Origin: Flammula alnicola | Lineage: Eukaryota; Basidiomycota; Agaricomycetes; Agaricales; Strophariaceae | Reading direction: 5' to 3' | DNA length: 64,000 bases | Assembly (NCBI GenBank): GCA_015499995.1 | Contig: JADNRV010000014.1 | Coordinates: 310,001-374,000 of the forward strand | Shown here: piece by piece, positions 51,007 through 60,298 of the stretch | How positions within the stretch are numbered: the stretch's first letter is position 1 | Layout of the letters: each line of letters begins with the position of its first letter | Made by a program: the position numbers and the translations under genes | The notes under the pieces: model-generated | Database searches by the model: none | Told to the model about the DNA's origin: nothing | Seen by the model: the letters and a program-made list of their open reading frames with translations, nothing else

Positions 51007-52405
51007 TCAAAAATCGAGCCACGACGACGCTATCCAGGTGGGATCTGGTGGAAATATAAAAAAGTCCTTGTATGACGCTTCAATTGTGCAAAGAGGTAAG
51101 AAAAAGAGTGTTGATACATGGGCGAGTCATCACATACCACCAGCAAGCGACACTTGACAGTCGACTTCTTGTCGGGCAGTTTTCAGCTCCACAACAAATT
51201 GTTCGAGCTCTGCGGCAATTCCTTCTTTATCGCGATTGAAATAGTGAATTCGAATATGGAGCTTCCGGAGGCGAGGAAAGCGGTTCCGACTAGAAAACAG
51301 ACCGATCACCTCCTTCCAGCAAGACAAATGGATATCCGAACCACGGACATCGTAGTTGACTTGTACCACATATTCTTCAATGCTGGATCCAGATAATGAT
51401 TGTTTTCGGAGCATGCTGACGAACCATGGAAACGCATCCGATATTATCTCATCATCATGATCGAGGTAGTCATATGAAACTTCGACGTGAATGCAAAATC
51501 TTTTCAAGTTCGTAAGGATGCTCCAATCAATGGGGTCCATGGAAGATGACTCCGGCTCAGAAACTGTAACAGAGGAAAATAAGAAAATCGGGTCAGAGCT
51601 TTGCCTAAATTGGATGAACGTACCATCAATAGCGGGAGTGAATGCAAGTTCCTCCAGTGAGCCGGCACAGAGTTTTAAAAGCATCCACATGTCATGATGT
51701 GCCCTAAAGTCTCCAGCAGCATTTGCGTGCAGCTTTTTCAATTTTGTTACATTGAGCGCTGTGTTGTTAATTATGTCGGAAAACCAAGCTGGGGACATGG
51801 AGGTGGAGTTCGTCAAGAGAAATGAGTCAGGAAACTGGACTTTGAGAGTATCCAAATATACTGATTTGGCAGAGACATCGTGCATGGATGAATACCCCAT
51901 GACTGAATTCGTTGTCAGATAGCGAATTACGAGGTGCTTGAGGTTCGGGGAATGATTGACCATAACGAGAGGTAGGGATTGAAAATTGAGGTAAGTGAGG
52001 GACGGTAGTTGCATAATATCAAGAAGTGCGCCCAGAAGGCCTCCTTGAGCAATACCCTCCCAGTCGCCTCCCCCACCTGGTGTCCGGTATCGAATTGCTA
52101 GCGCTTTGAGGCGACACAGAAGAGGAAGACAGAAAATGAGCGTTCTGTCATGAGACAGCCACTCTTCTTCTCCAGATTTGTAGTCAATTATTTCTAGATA
52201 GTGCACATATCTGCAAAGATGGGGTGAGGCCCGGACGTTTCTTCTTGTCTGTAGGGGAGAAGAGAACGATGTTTGAAAATAGGAATTGTCGACAAGGCGG
52301 CAGGAATGCACGGCAAGCCAGAGAGCAAGCTTTGAGTGCGTCGTCGTCACCCCAAAGGTGGCTCACGACCTCGTCGCAGATTTCTTGAGGAATATGGGGG
52401 GACAT
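51007..52405 (-). pseudogene. F-box protein, copy 3, frameshifted by a 29-nt deletion
   Basis: Start ATG at 52405 (MSPHIPQEICDEVVSHLWGD, LKACSLACRAFLPPCRQFLF). After DKKKRP the sequence jumps to the segment encoding ASPHLCRYVHYLEII. Compared with copy 2, 29 nt (encoding NGHHLQRLLK) are missing, which shifts the frame and ends the protein within about 15 codons. Everything downstream stays open (about 400 codons in the shifted frame) with conserved blocks LKALAIRYRTP, LTYLNFQSLP, LKKLHANAAG, PIDWSILTNLKRFCIHVEVS and a last exon ending at 51007. It is thus a young pseudogene, or a gene using a downstream start without the F-box. Confidence 0.75.
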
Positions 52406-52645
52406 AGAGGTTGCGAACGTGGCACTGATTACTTGGAAAAATGGCGTGATCACGGTGCACATCCTGAATAAAAGGTCGACTGCGTCTCCAGCGCCTTGCT
52501 GCATCAGTCACATTTGTTACGCCTTAAGTGTCATAAGGATAAGGCTCACCATTTCAGAGACTACTTATGTATAGAGACAACTATGTTTAGAGAAGACAGG
52601 CGAAGGTATTATGATTTCAAAGCGTCCTACATCGTCACTGATTTT

Positions 52646-53008
52646 TGTAGTTACGAAGCGCAGTTAGTATCTCAGACGTCACACAGTGAGTGTAAACGGC
52701 TGTATTTATACCTGTAGTTACGAAGCGCAGTTAGTATCTACAGGGCGGTATTTAGTGAATAAAGAATAAGTATAGGATGGATAGACTGACCTCAGACGTC
52801 ACACAGTGAGTGTAAACGGCTGAGGTGCAGAGTTCCATCGATAAGAAAATAAACCGCCCGCGGGAAGTGCCGCGCGGGTGGGCCGATCGTAGAACGGGAG
52901 ATGATATAGGCGGGCGCGTCTGGCATAGCCGCCCGCCTATCTAAGACGGTAAGAAAGAAATAAAATAACTATATACCCATTGAGGGTCATGCCTGGTTTC
53001 CCTCAACA
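52646..53008 (-). repeat. 3' LTR of copia element
   Basis: 363 bp. Contains two interleaved internal duplications: GTAGTTACGAAGCGCAGTTA (about 27 bp unit) twice, and CAGACGTCACACAGTGAGTG (about 30 bp unit) twice. The second unit holds GACGTCA, a CRE/ATF-like core. An inverted repeat GGCGGGCG … CGCCCGCC lies at about 52910–52940. Confidence 0.95.
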
Positions 53009-53015
53009 CTCCCCT
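53009..53015 (-). other. Polypurine tract of copia element
   Basis: On the minus strand AGGGGAG lies directly before the 3' LTR start (TGTTGAGG). This is the expected plus-strand DNA primer position. Confidence 0.7.
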
Positions 53016-53041
53016 AAGCTGGATGACCATCTTCTAGAATC

Positions 53042-56000
53042 CTAGTCCATCAGGTGCAGCATGTAGCACTGCCATTCCGTCGCTTCGCGTGAGAGGGGTT
53101 TCGTGAGGACGTCGGCGAGATTATCCTTGGATGGGACGTGTACAACGGCAACGTCTCCATCGCCGACTCGTTCGCGTATGTAGTGATATCGAATGTGTAT
53201 ATGCTTCGCCTTCTTGTGCCCTTTCTTGCTCTTGGTGAGTGCGATCGATCCGGTGTTGTCGTTGTACAGGACCGCCGGCGTAGGTTGCTCAAGCCCAGCC
53301 TCACGCATAAACGAGTACATCCACACCGCTTGCTGGCATGCACGGCTAGTTGCCATGTACTCGGCCTCTGTAGTAGATAGCGCCACGGTATCCTGACGCT
53401 TTGAGCCCCAGGAAACTGGTCCGCCGGCCATCATGAATATATAGGCGCCCGTCGAGCGCCCAGTGTTGAGCAAGTCTCCTGCGTAGTTGGCATCCACAAA
53501 GCCATATGGCTTGATTCCCTCTTGAGTTCCTCGGCGGTAAGATATCTTGTAGTGGAGGGTAGCCTTGATATATGCGAGTACGTGCATCAATGCCTTCCAG
53601 TGTTCTGGTCCGGGGTTCATTTGAAATCGAGCGAGGAGGTTGACCGCGAATGAAAGGTCAGGCCTGGACGCAACTTGAGCCCACATAACGCTCCCGAGTA
53701 CCTCGCGGTAGGGCTTGTCAGCCATAAAATGGCGATCTTCATCTGTCGATGCGCATTCTTTGAGTGATATGTCGATTCCGACTGGGAGCGGGGTGTACTT
53801 GGGGTTGCACTCGGCCATCCCAAAGCGTTGTAAGATCCGTTCGAGGTATGGGCGTTGCGATAAGGTGATGGTTCCAGTTTCCTTGTCCTGTCGCATACTC
53901 ATCCCGAGTATGAATCTCCCCTTTTCCTCGTCATCCTCCGCCCTCTTAATTTCGTACGCACTCTCCAACTCCCCTATGGCCTTCATCTCCTCGGTATATG
54001 TTGATGAGCCTCCAATAACGTCGTCTGTGTAGGTGACGTTCAGTGTGTATTGTCCGTCGATTACTCGGTGTCTAACGCATGGGTCCGCTCTTGATTGGTA
54101 GTATCCGAGGGCATCATATGTTCCGGATAACTCGTCTTCCCAGTCGTGAGCACCTGCCATCATTCCGTACACGGTTTTATGCGCGCGGTACACTAGGTGC
54201 TCCTCCCCTCGCCGAATAAAACCGGGTGCTTGTTCGGTATAGGTCTCGTACTTGTTGACACTGTTTAAATATGCGGCCACGAAGTCGATCTGCCAGAGGC
54301 GAAGTCCTAGGTGGGCGACGACCGCAATGCACATGCGCATGGACTCCAAACGCGCGACAGATGCATACGTCTGGTCGAAGTCTACCCCGGGTATCTGGTT
54401 AAAGCCTTGAGCGATGAGGCGAGCCTTTCTCTTGGTAATGTCACCTGCTCCGTCGAACTTAAACCCATAGACCCACTTTAAACCAATCACTTTCCTCCCC
54501 ACAGGTCGCGGTACCTTGCTGAAAACGCCCCTCTTTCCCATCATCTGCATCTCCAATTCCATTGGTGGCATCCATAGGTCTTCGTCTCGCATGGCCTCAT
54601 TGTAGGATTTGGGTAGGTAGGTGTCTTTGTCCGCCTTTGCCAGTAGTGCGACGTACTCATTGAGATCAGACTGGAAGTTTTGCATGTGTTCCTGATGGAA
54701 ATCGAGGGCGTCTAGGTCCATGTCATATGCCGGCACTGCTCGAGTAAGTGGATAGGCGGTCGATGCCTGTGGTTGATCATCCCTGGCCCAGTCCTCTCCC
54801 CTGTCCTTCGCGGCTGTCTCCCTCTCGACTGACTCCGCGGACGCAGCAGCGGTAGCAGTTTGTTTTATGACTCTCGCTGATCGACGTGGTGGAGGAAGGG
54901 GGGCGTCAGGTACATTAGGACGTTGGACATTGAAAAGCTGGACATTTCGGGTACGTTGACCATTATGCGTATCGGTAGGGCGGTGTCTGGGGGCAACAGG
55001 GTATGGTTCATGGACGGCAGCGTGTGGCGCATCAGGTACTTGGATAGGAGCTATGTTAGGTGCCGGTTGCTCTGCCACCTCCTGTTCAGGAGCCGGTGGT
55101 TCTGGGTTTGGTGTCTCGTTGATTTCGTCGCTGAAGATGGGTTCGTCACGTAGGGCATCTTGATCGAATAGGGTGCGGTGTCCAACGCCCTCTTCGAATA
55201 CAACATTTCGTGCTTTGATGATTATCCCGGTGGCGCGATCAAGCAATTTGTAGGCGTCCCGTCCGTAGTACCCAATCAGCGTGTATTTGATAGACGCTGT
55301 GTCGAGTTTGGACGGGTTCACCTCCTTGGGAATTTTCGCATAGGCCGCTGAACCAATTGGCCTCAGATGTGAAACATCTTGTCGCTTTCCAAACCAGCGC
55401 TCAGCGGGTATCTGTCCGGGGTGTCTCCTTGATGGCATAAGATTCATGACATAGATAACGGCGGCGAGGATGTCAGCCCAATAAGTTGGGGGTAATCCTG
55501 AGTCGCATCGTACACATCGTACGCCCTCTAGGACCGTCCGGTTAGTCCTCTCAGGTACGCCGTTCCCGGAGTGGGCATAAGGTGCTGGAGATTCAATGCG
55601 TATCCCATTTTCTTTGCAGAAAGCCTCACAGGTTCGGTTGAGAAATTCTTTGCCCATATCGAAACGGAAGCACTTGATCTTCTTCCCTGTCTGTAGTTCA
55701 GCCTCAGCCTTGTACTCTGCGATGGCCTTTAGCGTTGCGTCCGCGGACTTTTCGGATAGAAAATATTCCTTTCGGTAGGAGGAGGCTCCGTCGGTCATGA
55801 TTAAGGCATATACAGCGCCGCCAGCAGAAGCTACACGCGATGGACCCCAGAGATCCATGTGTACCCGATCTAGGACTTCTGTCTCGGGTGTGACCTTTTC
55901 GTCGTACGGCCGGTTTGTCTGTTTCCCATAGATGCAGTCCTCGCACATACCGAGTGGCTCCTTTCCATCAAGAATTTGAAGTCCATCGACAAGCCTCTTG

Positions 56001-57760
56001 CTCGCCATTTCTTTGATTGTCCTTGCTCCAAAATGGCAAAACCGGCGATGCCACTGCTCTATTGATGTGGGTTTCTCGTGGGATTTGGCAGGCATTGCTT
56101 TCACGTCTGATTCCCCGGCTGCCTCATCGAAAACGTACATCCCTTGATCCCTCCTGACACATAGGAGTGTATCTCCTCGAGGGTCGATGAATTTTGCTTG
56201 TCCGTTCCCAAATGTAATGGTTAACCCAGCTTGGTCCAATTGGCTGACAGATATAAGGTTGGCAGCGAAGTCCGGCGTGTGAAGTGCATTATTGAAGATA
56301 ATTTTCACTCTTTTATCCTCGGAGGTGTAGTGTTTTACGACCGTCCCTTTGCCGTAAATTTTGAAGCGTGCTTCACGGCTGGCTGCTTGTCCTTCTCGTG
56401 GCTCATCAAACGTTTCATAGTTGGAGAAAACGGATTTATTGGCGAAGCAGTGGTTGCTCGCGCCCGAATCTGCATACGTGATGGTAGCTACTGAGCCGTC
56501 TGCTGCCATCATGGCCAATGCTTCTCCATGCCTCTCATCAACTCTCTCCGGTATGGCAGTGACTCGGGCATAGTCTGGATCAGGCGGTATGAGGTTGGAT
56601 ATATCGGGTTGGTAAGATATGTTTTCCCAATCAAGTCCAGTTATAATCTCCCTCTCGTCGATAGGCGCGGGCATATCAGCGCGTTCGTCGAGTTGTTGGG
56701 ATGCGCAGAAATCCGTTGATTGGTCGAGCCGCATCTCCATGTGAGCGGCAAGTGCCAGTACTCGCTCGACGACTGCAACGTTTGCCACTGTTGCGGCCGC
56801 TGTGCCTGTTTGATTTGCCGCCGTTGTGGTTGCTCCATCACGGTTGAAGTTCCCTCGCTGACCGAACCCAGGTGGGAATTGCCCCTCCTTTCCACCGCCC
56901 TTCCAGTAACAGTCGGCGATGAGATGTCCCTTGCGTCTGCAGGCCGGGTTTGTGCACACCTTCTTGTTGTACGCTTCTCCTTTCGCACTAGCTTTCAAGG
57001 CTATTGCTGAGGTGCCTGGAGCTGCTACGCGGCCGGTCCGGTTGATTCGGGACCAATGCATCTCCAACCGGATGATGGTGTCGATGGAAGAAGCTGATGT
57101 GTGCAGGGTCGCTATGATGTGGTCCCATGACGCGGGAAGTGATGCCAGGATGATTTCACGGAAATCGGCGTCGTCAATCTTAGCGCTCACCGAGTTCGCA
57201 CGGTTGTGTTTGGTATGGAGATCTGCGAGGTGCGTAGGGAAGTCGTCCCCGTCATTCATCCTGAGACCCCGGAGTTCTCGCTGAGCGTATACTCGCGCTA
57301 GGTCTGTGGTGGTTTTGTAGCGGTCTGTGAGCGATTTCCACGCCTCGGCGGCAGTTCCGTCCGTTTTCAAACCAAGTCCCACGGCGTTTTTGACGTTCTG
57401 CCTGATCGCGATGTGACACCAAGCATCACGGGCATCCCATTCCTCCCACGATGGAGTGGTTGACGTCCATTTGGTGTCTTGTACAGGCTGTGCTGGGGTA
57501 GCTGTAGTGGCGGCTGCGGGTACACCGGTGGGTATTGTGGGAGCGCCGGGTGAGGCGGACAGTAGTGTGGGAGCGCCGGGTGAGGCGGACACGATGTGGG
57601 GCATAGGTGGCTTTGGTATCGTCCCTTCTAGGTAGCCTCGTGCTCCTCGGAGTCGGCATGCCATCAAGATGGTCTCGGACCATTCGAGGTAGTTTGTGCC
57701 ATCAAACTTCTCTGTCTCCGAGAGGACTGGTGGCGAGGAACTATTGCTTTTGTTGGACAT
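53042..57760 (-). CDS. Copia gag-pol polyprotein, intact
   Basis: 1572 aa in one frame. Gag occupies about 1–290, with the zinc knuckle CTNPACRRKGHLIADC at 269–284 (C-x4-C-x4-H-x4-C, one gap longer than the usual C-x2-C). Aspartic protease DSG at 431–433. Integrase: HHCC zinc site H571, H576, C606, C609, and catalytic D636, D701, E737 (35 residues between the last two). An acidic/proline linker covers about 870–1000. Reverse transcriptase about 1070–1310 with YTDD at 1244–1247 (copia usually YVDD). RNase H about 1415–1550 with D1423, E1465, D1501, D1550. No stop or shift. The product copies its RNA to DNA in virus-like particles and inserts it. The start ATG at 57760 follows a leader of about 86 nt after the 5' LTR. 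Confidence 0.95.
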   Translation of the reverse strand: MSNKSNSSSPPVLSETEKFDGTNYLEWSETILMACRLRGARGYLEGTIPKPPMPHIVSASPGAPTLLSASPGAPTIPTGVPAAATTATPAQPVQDTKWTSTTPSWEEWDARDAWCHIAIRQNVKNAVGLGLKTDGTAAEAWKSLTDRYKTTTDLARVYAQRELRGLRMNDGDDFPTHLADLHTKHNRANSVSAKIDDADFREIILASLPASWDHIIATLHTSASSIDTIIRLEMHWSRINRTGRVAAPGTSAIALKASAKGEAYNKKVCTNPACRRKGHLIADCYWKGGGKEGQFPPGFGQRGNFNRDGATTTAANQTGTAAATVANVAVVERVLALAAHMEMRLDQSTDFCASQQLDERADMPAPIDEREIITGLDWENISYQPDISNLIPPDPDYARVTAIPERVDERHGEALAMMAADGSVATITYADSGASNHCFANKSVFSNYETFDEPREGQAASREARFKIYGKGTVVKHYTSEDKRVKIIFNNALHTPDFAANLISVSQLDQAGLTITFGNGQAKFIDPRGDTLLCVRRDQGMYVFDEAAGESDVKAMPAKSHEKPTSIEQWHRRFCHFGARTIKEMASKRLVDGLQILDGKEPLGMCEDCIYGKQTNRPYDEKVTPETEVLDRVHMDLWGPSRVASAGGAVYALIMTDGASSYRKEYFLSEKSADATLKAIAEYKAEAELQTGKKIKCFRFDMGKEFLNRTCEAFCKENGIRIESPAPYAHSGNGVPERTNRTVLEGVRCVRCDSGLPPTYWADILAAVIYVMNLMPSRRHPGQIPAERWFGKRQDVSHLRPIGSAAYAKIPKEVNPSKLDTASIKYTLIGYYGRDAYKLLDRATGIIIKARNVVFEEGVGHRTLFDQDALRDEPIFSDEINETPNPEPPAPEQEVAEQPAPNIAPIQVPDAPHAAVHEPYPVAPRHRPTDTHNGQRTRNVQLFNVQRPNVPDAPLPPPRRSARVIKQTATAAASAESVERETAAKDRGEDWARDDQPQASTAYPLTRAVPAYDMDLDALDFHQEHMQNFQSDLNEYVALLAKADKDTYLPKSYNEAMRDEDLWMPPMELEMQMMGKRGVFSKVPRPVGRKVIGLKWVYGFKFDGAGDITKRKARLIAQGFNQIPGVDFDQTYASVARLESMRMCIAVVAHLGLRLWQIDFVAAYLNSVNKYETYTEQAPGFIRRGEEHLVYRAHKTVYGMMAGAHDWEDELSGTYDALGYYQSRADPCVRHRVIDGQYTLNVTYTDDVIGGSSTYTEEMKAIGELESAYEIKRAEDDEEKGRFILGMSMRQDKETGTITLSQRPYLERILQRFGMAECNPKYTPLPVGIDISLKECASTDEDRHFMADKPYREVLGSVMWAQVASRPDLSFAVNLLARFQMNPGPEHWKALMHVLAYIKATLHYKISYRRGTQEGIKPYGFVDANYAGDLLNTGRSTGAYIFMMAGGPVSWGSKRQDTVALSTTEAEYMATSRACQQAVWMYSFMREAGLEQPTPAVLYNDNTGSIALTKSKKGHKKAKHIHIRYHYIRERVGDGDVAVVHVPSKDNLADVLTKPLSREATEWQCYMLHLMD

Positions 57761-57834
57761 GTGTTGTTATGTTTAGTTGCTGAGCCTAGCAATATATCTG
57801 TGTGTTGGATTTTCTGAGAAGAAGATTTCACGCG

Positions 57835-57846
57835 GGGCCCATAACC
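57835..57846 (-). other. Primer-binding site, initiator-tRNA(Met) anticodon-arm type
   Basis: Directly after the 5' LTR on the minus strand the sequence is GGTTATGGGCCC. It is complementary to the anticodon stem-loop of initiator tRNA-Met (…CATAACC). Copia-type elements use a half-tRNA-iMet primer from this region rather than the tRNA 3' end. Confidence 0.75.
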
Positions 57847-58209
57847 TGTAGTTACGAAGCGCAGTTAGTATCTCAGACGTCACACAGTGAGTGTAAACGG
57901 CTGTATTTATACCTGTAGTTACGAAGCGCAGTTAGTATCTACAGGGCGGTATTTAGTGAATAAAGAATAAGTATAGGATGGATAGACTGACCTCAGACGT
58001 CACACAGTGAGTGTAAACGGCTGAGGTGCAGAGTTCCATCGATAAGAAAATAAACCGCCCGCGGGAAGTGCCGCGCGGGTGGGCCGATCGTAGAACGGGA
58101 GATGATATAGGCGGGCGCGTCTGGCATAGCCGCCCGCCTATCTAAGACGGTAAGAAAGAAATAAAATAACTATATACCCATTGAGGGTCATGCCTGGTTT
58201 CCCTCAACA
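57847..58209 (-). repeat. 5' LTR of copia element
   Basis: 363 bp, no difference from the 52646–53008 copy seen by eye. Followed by target duplication ATTTT at 58210–58214. It carries the element promoter (minus-strand transcription), with the same internal duplications. Confidence 0.95.
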
Positions 58210-58513
58210 ATTTTACACTTCTTGGAAGGGCTAGGTTGAGCTGAACAAAGAAACAGCTTCATATTCTATCGACTAACTGGATCTCGTCGCTCATAGCGTC
58301 CCAGGCTTCTCTCCCCAGCTGAATCTACACGAATATTCTACTTTAACTTCAATTTCACGACCTCCTTACCGCACCAATTTCCTTCTTCCTCGTCTACTTG
58401 GCAACCCCTAGTTGCATTCGCCGCAGTCATCTATGTCGCATTCTCCCGCTGCCTCTTGTTCGAATTTGGACACCCCATAGGTAAAACGCTTGCCCTCGCG
58501 GGAGGCTTCACCA

Positions 58514-58740
58514 ATGCGGACCGCTGTTGTTGACCCTCAACTTCAGCGCCGACGCTTCCCGTGCATTATCATCGGATGCGATCGGCGGTTCACCAGTCAA
58601 TACACGCTGAAGGTCCACTGCATGGACTCGGAGGCACACAAACCCAAGCCTACAGGTATGAAACTGTACCGCTTTCGAGCAGTCACCTTGGTTTTATTGC
58701 ACAAGGTGGCTATTGAAAATTTTGCAGTGCACTAGTGATA
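58514..58740 (+). pseudogene. Truncated C2H2 zinc-finger gene
   Basis: ATG at 58514 gives MRTAVVDPQLQRRRFPCIII then GCDRRFTSQYTLKVHCMDSE and AHKPKPTG. This is the first finger of a mushroom C2H2 family in which the finger is followed by a second C-x4-C … H type finger. A GT donor at about 58654 and an AG near 58728 are present, but no second finger follows. A MITE sits at 58767, 27 bp further on. The first finger has an altered His spacing (H-x6-H). It is probably a dead 5' fragment. Confidence 0.5.
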
Positions 58741-58766
58741 TTATAAATTAGAATTTGAAACAAGTA

Positions 58767-59387
58767 CAGTCATCCCCCGGCCAGTGAGACACCACCGGTC
58801 AGTGAGACACTTCGATTTTCTGGCCCACCATGACCTTCCCTGGTCTCAACCTCTTTGCAGCTTCTGTATATTAGTCCTTTCAATAGATCTACAGGACCTT
58901 GCACTCATAGGACTAGTTGATGTAAAGTTATTTTATGATCAGTTGACAGAAAAGTGTCTCAAATGCCGTTTCTCAAGAATGCGCTCAAAATGAGTAATTC
59001 TTTTTGGAGATTTACAATTTGCATTACTCATAGATACATTCCAATCACTTTTTACATCAATTCAATTGTTGTGTCTTGTTCAATGTCGTGAAGAACGATG
59101 AGGAGGAGAACTGTGATGTGTGACATCACACTTTTTCGCTGGTCAGACGTGCTCGAAAAGGCAAATCAGTGACTGTCTCACTGGCTGGTGTTAGCACTGA
59201 TAAGACAGTTTGGCACTGATCCTTAGATTTCTCCCTCAATTCTTGATTCTAATTTGATCAGACTTGGGCAGGACATAGTCAAGGTATTTCTAAAGAAATG
59301 TCACGACTCACTTTTTCCAAAATCCCATTTGGAATCTCTCCCGGCCACAGTTTCTATTTGGGTGTCTCACTGGCCGGGGGATGACTG
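58767..59387. mobile_element. 621-bp MITE, Tc1/mariner–pogo type
   Basis: Perfect 27-bp terminal inverted repeats begin CAGTCATCCCCCGGCCAGTG. Flanks are TA on both sides (58765–58766, 59388–59389), the mariner/pogo target duplication. Sub-terminal copies of the motif (GTCAGTGAGACAC near 58798; GTCTCACTGGCTGG near 59175) resemble transposase-binding sites. There is no transposase frame, so it depends on a partner elsewhere. Confidence 0.9.
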
Positions 59388-59445
59388 TACAAGATTCGAA
59401 AATACGTTATAAGGTGATCGACAAGAACGCAAGTCGAACAAGAAT

Positions 59446-59700
59446 TATATTTGGTGATGATTGACAAGGAGACGTAACCATTCAAACCAAACAAACAATG
59501 GGACAAAACTCGAATTCAAGTTGAATGGGTACAAACTTTTATTTGGTGGTGATTGATAGGAAGACGTAACCATGCAAACCAAACAAACAATGGGACAAAA
59601 CTCGAAATCAAGTTGAATGGGTACAAACTTTTATTTGGTGGTGATTGACAGGAAGACGTAACCATCCAAACCAAACAAACAATGGGACAAAAGTCCTTCC
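59446..59700. repeat. Three tandem 92-bp repeats
   Basis: Unit landmarks AACAATGGGACAAAA recur at 59496, 59588 and 59680, spacing 92 bp. TTTGGTGRTGATTGAYARG, GACGTAACCAT and CCAAACAAAC recur in each. Units 2 and 3 are closer to each other than to unit 1; unit 3 is cut off after ATGGGACAAAA. Confidence 0.85.
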
Positions 59701-60298
59701 TTATATAGTGAATTTAGACCGGGAGAAGCCTCTCTGCTACGCAGCAAGGCGATATATATTAGCGCCAGCGGCCCGCCTCCCGGACCCCCCAACTGTGTGG
59801 TTCCCATCCGCCTTATTAATTGCTGCCTGATGTACTTGTACATAAATCCTAGCACGAATCTATTATTCAACTAATGCCCATTCATCGTCACGGGGTTGTT
59901 TGTACGATGTGATAGATTGTATTGCGGGTCTAGGAGAGGCTCGAGAGTTCAGCGAGGTGATTCAGATGAAGACGCAGGCGCATGATTCATGTAAAGTGAC
60001 AAGTGTACACCAATTGGAAATTCCTACCTCGAATGATGTGGCGACTCTGTGTGTTGATAGTACTAACATGTCCCTTGAAACAAAGATGGATGCGAATAGC
60101 TGGCGCTGGGCCATGTTCCACGGCATGGCGCGGAGTTATGGCGCCAAAACCAAGCGCTTATTGAATCGATGGTCTTGCTGCAAGAAGGACCATTCAGTCG
60201 ATAAAGAAGACTGCTCTAAGTGTCCTCGCATTAAACTGACAAGTGCTTCTTCCAATTTTACGTTTTTCTGATGTACAAGACGTACGTAGTCCAAAATC
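59701..60298. other. Intergenic, no gene assigned
   Basis: 3' flank of the HET gene. A 123-codon plus frame (59900–60271) has no family signal and opposes the HET gene end; it is not annotated as a gene. Confidence 0.5.

Larger units (their letters stand above)
52646..58209 (-). mobile_element. Complete Ty1/copia LTR retrotransposon
   Basis: 5,564 bp, oriented on the minus strand. Two 363-bp LTRs (52646–53008 and 57847–58209) begin TG and end CA on the plus strand and look identical by eye. The 5-bp target duplication is ATTTT (52641–52645 and 58210–58214). It has a primer-binding site, a polypurine tract and a single open gag-pol frame, with pol order protease–integrase–RT–RNase H as in copia/Pseudoviridae. 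It is inserted between F-box copy 3 and a C2H2 gene fragment. Matching LTRs imply recent insertion and probable current competence. Confidence 0.95.

Noticed and set aside
59900..60271. 123-codon plus frame near the HET gene end
   Set aside because: No family signal, no promoter or intron evidence; composition is not distinctive.
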